13,832 nt of DNA from contig JAJPEB010000018.1 of assembly GCA_023252315.1 (NCBI GenBank), positions 1-13,832 of the forward strand, given 5' to 3'. The position numbers and the translations under genes were made by a program. The notes under the pieces were generated by a model. That model was given only the letters and a program-made list of their open reading frames with translations, made no database searches and had not been told where the DNA came from. The first letter of the stretch is position 1, and each line of letters opens with the position of its first letter. Below, one piece after another: positions 1 to 5,879 of this stretch. This DNA comes from Candidatus Woesearchaeota archaeon (GTDB taxonomy: Archaea > Nanobdellota > Nanobdellia > Woesearchaeales > UBA525).

Positions 1-240
1 CATATGGCCCTCGGGCCAATCCTTGCCGCGCCACGCCTGCACGATGAGCCTGTCGGGGATGAGCGTGACGTTCTCCCCCGAGACGAAGCCGCCGTACACG
101 CTGAACTTCCCCGCCTCGCTCCTGCTGATCGTCGCGGGAGCGCCGGAGAACGCCGCATGCTTGCGCGGGTCCATGAGCGTCTCGTACACCTGATGCGGCG
201 ATGCCTTGAAATTCGCGGTCTGCCGAAGTGTCTTCATCAT
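1..240 (-). CDS. AHSA1/SRPBCC family protein (3' end outside window)
   Basis: This leftward frame runs off the window at base 1; the first 80 residues are present. They read as the N-terminal half of an AHSA1 (activator of Hsp90 ATPase homologue 1-like) START/SRPBCC domain: an opening strand, a 'SPHQVYETLMD' helix, 'FSVYGGFVSGENVTL' and the hallmark 'VQAWRGKDWPEGHM', close to the family pattern WR..DWPEGHyS. Family members form a helix-grip fold that binds hydrophobic ligands or partner proteins; the ligand here cannot be told. Two ATGs lie in tandem (240 and 237). A GGGGTGG ribosome-binding site sits directly upstream, so the second ATG is better spaced. A TATA-like element (CTTATAG on this strand) lies at 270-276. 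There is no sign of co-transcription with the neighbouring lipoprotein gene, which ends 54 bases upstream of this start. The family call is firm; the exact role is unknown. Confidence 0.85.
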   Translation of the reverse strand, partial: MMKTLRQTANFKASPHQVYETLMDPRKHAAFSGAPATISRSEAGKFSVYGGFVSGENVTLIPDRLIVQAWRGKDWPEGHM

Positions 241-267
241 ACCACCCCTGGAGGGAAGATGGCATAC

Positions 268-280
268 GGCTATAAGAATA
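268..280 (-). promoter_or_regulatory. TATA-box promoter of the AHSA1-like gene
   Basis: On the minus strand this reads TATTCTTATAGCC. The box ends 29-32 nt before the two candidate ATGs, the distance expected for an archaeal promoter giving a leader of only a few bases. It is one of the few AT-rich patches in the region. Confidence 0.55.
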
Positions 281-294
281 TTCTCCTCATGCCG

Positions 295-741
295 CTACGA
301 CAGCCCCGCCGACGCCACCACGTTGCTCCTCGAGACCACGATCACCCTGTTGTACGCGTCGATCCCCGCGATCCCCGGCACCGTGTAGCTCGAGGCGCCC
401 GTCGCGCCGAGCCTGATCGCGTTGTCCACCTTGCCGTCCTTCGTGAGGTAGACGTCGCCCTGGGGCGAGGAGAAGCCCTGCAGCACGAGCGTCCTGCGCC
501 CGTCCTTCTCGAACATCGCGGCGACGCCCGTCGCGTTGCCCGAGAACTTGCCGCGCGCCCCAAGGTCCCAGCCAGGGATCCCCTGCACGTGCACCTGCGA
601 CGTGTCCCTGCCTGGCGTCGCGAAGCCGGCGGCGTCGCGCTCGACGAACGACGTGTCGACCTGCTGGACGCGGTCGCTCCCGCACGCGCACAGGCAGAGC
701 AGGAGCAGCGCCGCGAGCGCGAACGCAGGCGGGAATCTCAT
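295..741 (-). CDS. DM13-like domain lipoprotein
   Basis: 148 aa. The N-terminus is a lipoprotein signal: MRFPP, a Leu/Ala core and the lipobox LCAC, with Cys20 as predicted lipidated residue. The mature protein would be anchored on the outer face of the membrane. Residues about 63-148 follow the DM13 pattern: G-K-F-S-G, then 'LVLQGFSSPQGDVYLTKDG', 'AIRLGATGASSYTVPG', and 'YNRVIVVSRSNVVASAGLS'. In DM13 these correspond to the l.nF....GPd..vyLs, G...Y.vP and y..VvIwC..f.v.fg.A.L segments. DM13 has been proposed to be a redox or electron-transfer module. The family Cys in the last segment is Ser here, so a redox role through it is unlikely. The ATG overlaps the upstream gene's TGA (ATGA), and GGGTGG on the coding strand lies about 8 nt before the start. 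The two genes are probably one transcript. Confidence 0.75.
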   Translation of the reverse strand: MRFPPAFALAALLLLCLCACGSDRVQQVDTSFVERDAAGFATPGRDTSQVHVQGIPGWDLGARGKFSGNATGVAAMFEKDGRRTLVLQGFSSPQGDVYLTKDGKVDNAIRLGATGASSYTVPGIAGIDAYNRVIVVSRSNVVASAGLS

Positions 742-1175
742 GCGGCAGCCACCCGCCGCCGCACTGCCTTCACGAACGCGTCGGCCTCGTCCTCGCCGTT
801 CACGTACACGATCACCGACGACGGGTTCCCGAAGATCCCCATAAGGAACGCCATGAGCTTGCCGCGCGCATCGCGAATAGCCCTCGCAGACAGGGAATCT
901 TTCCTGCACGAGACCCGCACCATGGGAGCGCCCGCGTTCCTCAGGGACGCCTCTTTCGCGACCGAGGCCACGTCTCCGAGCTCTATCGCGAGCACGCGCT
1001 CCCATTGCGCCGCGGTGCCTACCGAGAAGCCGTACTTGTCGAATGCCCACACGATGCGCCTCGTCGTGAGCGCCGTGACCTGCGTGAACCATGCCCTGTC
1101 CGGCCTGCCGCTGCACGTCATGACGACCCTCTCTCCCTTGCGCAGCTGCGACACGATGATATCCTTGGCGCCCAC
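738..1175 (-). CDS. PH-like (bPH/YokE type) domain protein
   Basis: About 145 aa, cytosolic, no signal or membrane segment. It has the layout of small prokaryotic PH-like proteins: 'QLRKGERVVMTCSGRP' opening strands, 'VTALTTRRIVWAFD' (the usual 'g.laLTdrRl' strand), 'ERVLAIELGDVASVAKEAS' (the 'ipl.dI..v' segment), 'MVRVSCRKD', and a C-terminal helix 'DEADAFVKAVRRR'. Such domains often bind membranes or act as scaffolds. The start is chosen at GTG 1175: it has a GAGG site 7 nt upstream and fits the transcript start expected (about 1210) from the TATA box at 1236-1241. An in-frame ATG at 1223 (161 aa) is the alternative, but the extra codons include TTA, CAA and AGA, unusual here. The TGA overlaps the lipoprotein ATG, pointing to translational coupling. 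Confidence 0.6.
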   Translation of the reverse strand: MGAKDIIVSQLRKGERVVMTCSGRPDRAWFTQVTALTTRRIVWAFDKYGFSVGTAAQWERVLAIELGDVASVAKEASLRNAGAPMVRVSCRKDSLSARAIRDARGKLMAFLMGIFGNPSSVIVYVNGEDEADAFVKAVRRRVAAA

Positions 1176-1232
1176 GAGCCCGCCTCGCGGTTTCCCGCTT
1201 CTTAACTGTTGCGCTCTCCCCATGCACGAAAA

Positions 1233-1243
1233 GGCTTTTAACG
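1233..1243. promoter_or_regulatory. Shared divergent TATA box
   Basis: GGCTTTTAACG on the plus strand, with the core CTTTTAA reading TTAAAAG on the other strand, so the box can be read both ways. Rightward, the core ends 22 nt before GTG 1264, matching leaderless transcription of the nuclease gene. Leftward, it would give a leader of about 35 nt before GTG 1175 of the PH-like gene. No other AT-rich element lies between the two genes. Confidence 0.6.
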
Positions 1244-1263
1244 CGCGGGCGCTGGCACGCACC

Positions 1264-1695
1264 GTGGACACCCTCGTCGTCGTATTCCTGGTGCTCTTCG
1301 TCGCGCTGCTCGCGTTCCTGCTCGGGAGAGCCATCGCGGAGCGCTCGTTCCGGGACAGGGAACGGTTCGCGCGCGACGACGCCGTAGCCCGCAGCCGCGC
1401 GACGCTCTCTGGGCAGTTCAGCGAGCAGCTCGCGCCGTACCTCCCCGGGTTCCCCTACAGTCCATGCGAGGCGAAGTTCCTCGGCAAGCCGACCGACTTC
1501 ATCGTCTTCGAGGGGCTCGAGGGGAGGGAGATCACGCGCGTCGTCTTCGTGGAGGTGAAGACCGGCAAGTCGTCGCTCTCGGGCACCGAGCGCTCCCTCA
1601 AGCGCGCGATCGATGCCGGCAGGGTCGCGTTCGAGACGTACCGCGTCCCGCACGACGCGGCGGACGCCGCGCCGGAGGATGCGCGCGATGGCTAG
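1264..1695 (+). CDS. Membrane-anchored Holliday junction resolvase-like nuclease (COG4741 type)
   Basis: 143 aa from GTG 1264. Residues 3-20 are a single membrane helix, 21-50 a charged, probably coiled-coil linker, and 60-127 the nuclease-like domain: 'FPYSPCEAKFLGKPTDFIVFEGL', then 'VVFVEVKTGKSSLSGTERSLKRAIDAGRVAFETYR'. Asp78 and the E97-x-K99 pair fit the PD-(D/E)xK active site, and the tail matches the archaeal family of predicted endonucleases distantly related to Holliday junction resolvase. Activity of the family is not established to my knowledge. The start is set by a TATA box 22 nt upstream (leaderless). An in-frame ATG at 1222 would place the TATA box inside the gene, so it is disfavoured. 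Its end overlaps the next gene by 8 bases, so it is co-transcribed with a winged-helix regulator. Confidence 0.8.
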   Translation: MDTLVVVFLVLFVALLAFLLGRAIAERSFRDRERFARDDAVARSRATLSGQFSEQLAPYLPGFPYSPCEAKFLGKPTDFIVFEGLEGREITRVVFVEVKTGKSSLSGTERSLKRAIDAGRVAFETYRVPHDAADAAPEDARDG

Positions 1696-2026
1696 GGGCG
1701 TGCTCTGGTACGTCTTCGTCGGCTCGCGCGGGGGCGACACGCGCATCTGCCTCGTCGAGCTGCTGCTCGAGAGGCCGCGCAACGCGAGGGAGCTCGCGCT
1801 CGCGCTCGGGGTCGACTACTCGACCGCGCGGCACAGCCTGCGCGTGCTCGAGAAGAACCGCATCGCGTTCGTCCCGGAGAGGGGCTACGGCGCGAAGTAC
1901 CTGCTCACGCCGGAATTCATGGCGCTGCGCGACGAGTTCGAGCGGATACGGGAGAGGCACGCGTGCATGAGGAAGGGAGGCGGGGCGATGGCTCCCGTCA
2001 AGGAAGCGGCGCATGAGAAGAAATAA
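1688..2026 (+). CDS. Winged helix-turn-helix transcriptional regulator
   Basis: 112 aa. Residues about 18-75 form an ArsR/MarR-like winged helix: 'TRICLVELLLERPRNARELALALGVDYSTARHSLRVLEKNRIAF' (helices 1-3; recognition helix around 43-54) and a wing, 'VPERGYGAKYLLT'. The pattern (short domain, 'LGVDYSTARHSLRVLEKN', 'G.KY.LT') matches small archaeal regulators common in euryarchaea. A basic, low-complexity tail follows. It lacks obvious metal-sensing Cys clusters or a ligand domain. The start is ATG 1688 rather than ATG 1679, because GGAGG at 1674-1678 is correctly spaced only for 1688. It overlaps the nuclease gene, so both come from the 1236 promoter. DNA binding is confident; the target is unknown, with the neighbouring membrane-protein gene the natural candidate. 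Confidence 0.8.
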   Translation: MARGVLWYVFVGSRGGDTRICLVELLLERPRNARELALALGVDYSTARHSLRVLEKNRIAFVPERGYGAKYLLTPEFMALRDEFERIRERHACMRKGGGAMAPVKEAAHEKK

Positions 2027-2278
2027 CGGGTCCGGACGCACGTCGTGCTGCGGCGCATTTATGGGGTTTTACGTCGGCGCGGGGCTCCGCCAGCCCGCCT
2101 CCTGTCGGGCGCCAAGGCAGCACTCTGCGAAAGAAAGAGGATCCAGAGGATGTCGCGTGTCCCAGAGAAGTACAGGAGAATCCGAGGATGGCCGGAAAAG
2201 GGAGGGAGAAACGACGCGCGGCATGAACAGAGGCGAAATCCTGCAGAGAATGCACTCTCGGCATTTCGCAAAAACTAG
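2027..2278 (+). other. Unassigned purine-rich stretch, possible ncRNA or leader
   Basis: No convincing gene is present: the open frames here lack the strong GC third-position bias of the flanking genes and have no recognisable protein. The region holds a weak TATA-like ATTTATGG (2058-2065). About 15-20 bases on are two mutually exclusive hairpins: GGGCT/AGCCC (2082-2086/2092-2096) and GCCCG/CGGGC (2093-2097/2106-2110). GAGGAT occurs three times (2137, 2146, 2184), and a hairpin GAGA/TCTC lies near 2247-2260. I compared it by eye with RNase P RNA, SRP RNA and C/D or H/ACA guide RNAs and saw none of their key motifs. Confidence 0.3.
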
Positions 2279-2283
2279 TTAAA
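2274..2283 (+). promoter_or_regulatory. TATA-box promoter of the small membrane protein
   Basis: ACTAGTTAAA, preceded by an A-rich BRE-like GCAAAAA. The core TTAAA (2279-2283) ends exactly 25 nt before ATG 2309. That spacing equals that of other leaderless genes in the window, and it supports 2309 over ATG 2297 or 2300. Confidence 0.55.
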
Positions 2284-2308
2284 CCGGGGCGCACCGATGA
2301 TGGGGAAC

Positions 2309-2593
2309 ATGAACGTCCAGATGCAGGCGACCACGGCGCTGATCGCGATCAACATCCTGCTGCTCATAGGCATCGTCGGCGTCAACGTGCGCTCCTACCT
2401 CAGGATGCGCGCGCAGTACACGCTCTTCCTCATCGTGTTCTCGGGGCTCTTCCTGCTCGAGAGCCTCGTGAGCGGCTACTTCCTCTTCACGAACATGGAG
2501 TTCTACGTCCCGCAGGTCGGCGCGCACATCCTCGCGCTCACGGGCCTCGAGACGGTCGCGTTCGCGGCGCTGCTGTGGATGCAGCGGCAGTAG
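2309..2593 (+). CDS. Small three-helix membrane protein
   Basis: 94 aa from ATG 2309 (98 aa if ATG 2297 is used). Almost all of it is membrane: helices at about residues 9-27 ('ALIAINILLLIGIVGV'), 37-60 ('YTLFLIVFSGLFLLESLVSG') and 70-90 ('AHILALTGLETVAFAALLW'), with a basic loop (RSYLRMRAQ) after the first. Small membrane proteins of this layout sit beside winged-helix regulators in other euryarchaea (for example the haloarchaeal DUF7521 type), and the order here is the same, but the family match is by eye. It is separated from the regulator by about 280 nt and has its own TATA box, so the regulator could control it. Function unknown. Confidence 0.75.
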   Translation: MNVQMQATTALIAINILLLIGIVGVNVRSYLRMRAQYTLFLIVFSGLFLLESLVSGYFLFTNMEFYVPQVGAHILALTGLETVAFAALLWMQRQ

Positions 2594-2605
2594 GGAGCCG
2601 GCCCG

Positions 2606-2890
2606 CTACTTGTAGACGGCGGTCTCCGTCGAGCACCACCAGCCTTCCCTGAGCCCGTCGAGGAGCTCCTTGCGTGCGCCGAGCACGCGCTCGGCCGCCC
2701 TCACCCTCGCCTGCCTCCTGTCGTTGAGGGAGAACAGTACGTCGTCGATGCCGCCATGCGGGCGATACTCCTGGGCGAACTCCTCCACCCGCGCGCTCGG
2801 CATGCTGAGAAGGCAATCGTACTGCCGCCGCTCGAACGCCTCCACCGCCCGCGAGTACAACACCTGCGCAACCGGGTCGTGGTCGAGCAT
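2606..2890 (-). CDS. Small cytosolic protein of unknown function, last gene of surface operon
   Basis: 94 aa, no signal peptide and no membrane helix; predicted mostly helical and rich in Arg/Glu. The sequence includes 'DPVAQVLYSRAVEAFERRQYDCLLSMP', 'VEEFAQEYRPHGGIDDVLFSLNDRRQARVRAAERVLGARKELLDGL' and ends 'GWWCSTETAVYK'. I do not recognise a family. GAGG lies 8 nt before ATG 2890, and the upstream gene stops only 9 bases away, so it is the distal gene of the leftward operon beginning at 7076. Third-position GC is as high as in its neighbours, so it looks like a real resident gene. Its position after the large surface protein with a cytosolic tail makes an inside partner conceivable, but that is inference only. 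Confidence 0.7.
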   Translation of the reverse strand: MLDHDPVAQVLYSRAVEAFERRQYDCLLSMPSARVEEFAQEYRPHGGIDDVLFSLNDRRQARVRAAERVLGARKELLDGLREGWWCSTETAVYK

Positions 2891-2899
2891 GCATCAGCC

Positions 2900-5866
2900 T
2901 CAGAACGGCCTGCAGCCCTTGCACGGCACGAGGCCCGCGTCCATCGCCTCCTTCTTGCTCGAGAACGCGACGCGCCTGTTCTTCGGGATGCGGCGCGCGA
3001 TCATGCAATAGGGGGTGTGGACGGTGTTGCCCGTCTTGCTGCCGATGAAGACCGTCTCGCCCTGCCTGCCGGAGCCGCCGGGCACGTTGAGGATGTTCTG
3101 CACCGTCTGCTGCGTGCCGCGGCCCGAGCGAGGCGAGTCCTCGTCGCCCGGAAGCACGCGCACGATCTCCGGAAGCCTCGCCCGCGCGAGCGCGTTATGG
3201 GGCTCGACGATGGCGACCACGCGCGGCGCGCCGCCCCTCTTCGCCGGAGCCTTCATCGATGCCCCGCGCCTGGCCCCCGCCTTGGCGCTTGCCGTCGCCT
3301 TCGCCTTGCGCACGCTGCGCGAGCCCGTCGATGCGCGGGGCGCGGGCTTCGCCTTCTTCGGCGATGCCTCGCGGGCGCTCATCTTCGTCTTCGCGGTCCC
3401 CTTCGCGCGCCGCCTCGGGCGCGCCTTGCGCGCGAGACCGGGCGACGGTGCCGCCCTCGCGGACGACGCTTGCGCCTCCGCCTCGTCGCGCGGCATCACG
3501 ACGATGACGTTGCGCGTCGCGAGGTCCTGCCTGCGCTGCGGGATCGCGAACGACAGGAGCAGCAGCACGACGAGGATCGCGAGCAGCAGCGCTACGATGA
3601 CGTACTCGCACCACACGCCGACCCATTGCGCGAACGTGAGGTCCCTGCGCGGGATCACGCGGAGCAGGAACGTCGGGCTGTCCGCGACGCCGCCCTTCTC
3701 GTCGGACGCCGTCACGACGAGCGTGTCCTCGCCCGCGAAGTTGTGGTCGGGCGTGAGCGTGAGCGTGGCGCCCGAGATCGAGGCGCTGATGTCGGCCGGC
3801 TGCGATGCCGCGTACGTGAGCGTGTCGCTGTCGGGGTCCTTGAAGTAGTCGTTGAGGTCGAGCGTGAACTTCTCGTTCTGGTACCACTCGAGCACGGTCG
3901 CGTTGCCGTCCGCCGAGCGCTCGAAGCGCGCCTCCCTCGACGGCGGCGTCAGGAAGAGCAGCGATATCCCGAGGATGGCGATGAGCGCGACGATGCAGAT
4001 GCGAAGGAGCAGCAGCGCCTGGCGTCCCATGCCGCGCCGCACGGACGAGACCTTGCCCGCGTAGGTGAGCAGGAGCACGGCCACGAGCACCACGAGGAAG
4101 GCGAAGAGCGCGAGCGAGACTTTCGCGCACGAGCCCCATCCGGAGACCGAGAGCCCGAAGAGCCAGTCGTTGAAGCGCTCGAAGGCGTTCTTGCCGCGCA
4201 GCTGGATGCCGACGGACTCGACGTACGGGATGCCCTCCTCCCTGAGCGTGAGCGTGGGGAGCACGACGTAGCGGCCCTTCTCCTGCGACGAGAGGTTCTG
4301 CAGCGGCACGAGGTGCACCGCCTTCTCCTCGCCCGCGCGCAGCTCGATCTCGCTCTCGCGCAGCGCGAAGAGGGTATCGTTCGTCGCGATAGTGTAGTTG
4401 CCGCCGCGCGCGCCCACGTTCTTTACGATGAGCGGCACGAGCGGCGTGTCGTCGCGCACGGAGACCTCGTCGCCGTCGATCTGGACCATGTAGCACGCGC
4501 GCCGCGTGAGGCTCTCGACCGTGAGCGCCGCGCTCGCGTTCGCCTGCGGCTCGCCGACCGGGTACGCGATGACCGTCGCCTGGTACGTGTCGTTCGTGCA
4601 CGGCAGCTGCGCGCGCAGCGGCACGTTCACGTTCTGGCTCGGGCCGAGCGTGACCGTGGTCTCGTCGAGCGTGAAGATGCTGGGGCCATCGAGGCGCAGC
4701 TGGAACGCCTGCGTGCGGTCGCCTGCGTTGCGGACGTTGACGTAGTACGTCTTTGGGCCGCAGCAGTCCCTGTCCGCGCCCACGAGCGCGATGTCGGGCG
4801 CCGTGCGCACCTCGAGCGTGGCGTCGTAGCAGTCGTCGACAGAGAGCGTCGTGTCGCGCGCCTTGCTCACGCCGCCGTAGAGGTCGAGCGCGCGCACCGT
4901 GACGGCGTGCGAGCCCATGCTCCCGTTGCCGGGCGCGACCCTGAGGTCGACGCTCGCCGACGCGTTGGGGTCGAGGTCGAGCGTCTTCTCCCGTGCGCCG
5001 CCGTCGAAGGTGACGAACGAGGGGCCGTCGAGCGTGAGGCGCACCCGGTCAGGCGCGTCTGCCTGGTTCTGCACGAGCAGCGGCGAGATGGTGGTGGACT
5101 GCGCGCACGCGTCCATGCCCGTCGAGAGGTTGAGCGCGAACGCGAAGTCGTTGCGGATCGCGAGCGTCGCATGCGCGCTCGCCGCGAGGCCGTCCTTGCC
5201 CGCGTACGCCATGAACGCGACGTCCTTCGTGCCGTACGTCGCGCAGGGGAACCTGAGCGTCACGTTCTGCGTCGCGGACTCGCCTGGCGCGAGCGAGAGC
5301 TCGTGCCTCGGGTACGTTGCGAACGCGTCGTTGCCGCCCATGCCGAGCGTGAACGTCTCCGCGTACGGGGCGACGTTGGTGACTGTCGCCGCGAAGGTGG
5401 CGTCCTGGCACATGCTCACCGTCTTGTCGAGCGGCGTCACGCTCACGAGCGCGACCTGGCACGCGTCCGCACGGATCGTGCGCGAGAGCCGCTGCGTCCT
5501 GCCGTAGCTGTTCGTGACGGCGATGTCGTAGGCGAACGTGCCCTGCACCCCGCAGCTGTCCTCGATGTAGACAGGGACTTCCCTCGAGTCGCCGGGGGAG
5601 AGGGAGAAGCTGTCCTGCGCGAGGCGGATCTTGCGCGGGTAGGCGGACTGGACCGCGATCGCGTAGGAGGACTCGAAGCTGCCCGTGTTCTCGACCACGA
5701 GCTTGTCCACGCGCGTCTGGCACGAGCACAGCTTGATCTGCTGGTTGTCGGGGCTCGCGAGCGTGAAGTCGTTCGTGTACTTGTTGATGACGAGCTCCGC
5801 CTGCGCGGACGATGCGAGCAGCAGGACGGAGAGGATGAGGAGCGCGAGGGTTGCGGAGCGGTTCAT
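2900..5866 (-). CDS. Giant surface protein: Ig-like repeats, 3 TM, H1-like tail, Ada-type zinc module
   Basis: 988 aa. In order: signal peptide 1-23; five NEW3/CARDB-like beta repeats about 40-557, rich in N-glycosylation sequons; TM1 582-604; TM2 616-639; a cadherin/dystroglycan-like domain 657-738 ('DYFKDPDSDTLTYAAS', 'LTPDHNFAGEDTLVVTASDEKGG'); TM3 746-776; a Lys/Ala/Arg-rich histone-H1-like stretch about 800-880; and a C-terminal Ada-type metal-binding module 937-988 ('VFIGSKTGNTVHTPYC', 'NRRVAFSSKKEAMDAGLVPCKGCRP'). Candidate zinc ligands are His950, Cys954, Cys982 and Cys985. Topology puts the repeats and the cadherin-like domain outside and the basic tail with the zinc module inside. 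Repeats 1, 2 and 4 carry Cys pairs about 55 residues apart, probably disulfides. The start is ATG 5866, which has AGGTGA upstream; GTG 5875 is the alternative. The upstream gene stops 13 nt before the start, so they form an operon. The module calls are good; the overall role (adhesion, envelope or signalling) is inference. Confidence 0.85.
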   Translation of the reverse strand: MNRSATLALLILSVLLLASSAQAELVINKYTNDFTLASPDNQQIKLCSCQTRVDKLVVENTGSFESSYAIAVQSAYPRKIRLAQDSFSLSPGDSREVPVYIEDSCGVQGTFAYDIAVTNSYGRTQRLSRTIRADACQVALVSVTPLDKTVSMCQDATFAATVTNVAPYAETFTLGMGGNDAFATYPRHELSLAPGESATQNVTLRFPCATYGTKDVAFMAYAGKDGLAASAHATLAIRNDFAFALNLSTGMDACAQSTTISPLLVQNQADAPDRVRLTLDGPSFVTFDGGAREKTLDLDPNASASVDLRVAPGNGSMGSHAVTVRALDLYGGVSKARDTTLSVDDCYDATLEVRTAPDIALVGADRDCCGPKTYYVNVRNAGDRTQAFQLRLDGPSIFTLDETTVTLGPSQNVNVPLRAQLPCTNDTYQATVIAYPVGEPQANASAALTVESLTRRACYMVQIDGDEVSVRDDTPLVPLIVKNVGARGGNYTIATNDTLFALRESEIELRAGEEKAVHLVPLQNLSSQEKGRYVVLPTLTLREEGIPYVESVGIQLRGKNAFERFNDWLFGLSVSGWGSCAKVSLALFAFLVVLVAVLLLTYAGKVSSVRRGMGRQALLLLRICIVALIAILGISLLFLTPPSREARFERSADGNATVLEWYQNEKFTLDLNDYFKDPDSDTLTYAASQPADISASISGATLTLTPDHNFAGEDTLVVTASDEKGGVADSPTFLLRVIPRRDLTFAQWVGVWCEYVIVALLLAILVVLLLLSFAIPQRRQDLATRNVIVVMPRDEAEAQASSARAAPSPGLARKARPRRRAKGTAKTKMSAREASPKKAKPAPRASTGSRSVRKAKATASAKAGARRGASMKAPAKRGGAPRVVAIVEPHNALARARLPEIVRVLPGDEDSPRSGRGTQQTVQNILNVPGGSGRQGETVFIGSKTGNTVHTPYCMIARRIPKNRRVAFSSKKEAMDAGLVPCKGCRPF

Positions 5867-5879
5867 TTCGGTCACCTGG

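Noticed and set aside
4..1263. A plus-strand N-terminal extension of the nuclease gene back to base 4
   Set aside because: This part is antisense to three good minus-strand genes and contains the TATA box; the nuclease starts at 1264.
2076..2275. RNase P RNA, SRP RNA or a box C/D or H/ACA guide RNA in the unassigned gap
   Set aside because: The conserved cores (GAGGAAAGUCC and ACAGAA for RNase P; the SRP helix 8 motif; RUGAUGA/CUGA boxes; a hairpin ending in ACA) are not present.
2013..2282. Small open frames (77-98 codons) in the gap before 2309
   Set aside because: No codon bias, no ribosome-binding site or TATA at the right distance, and no recognisable protein on either strand.
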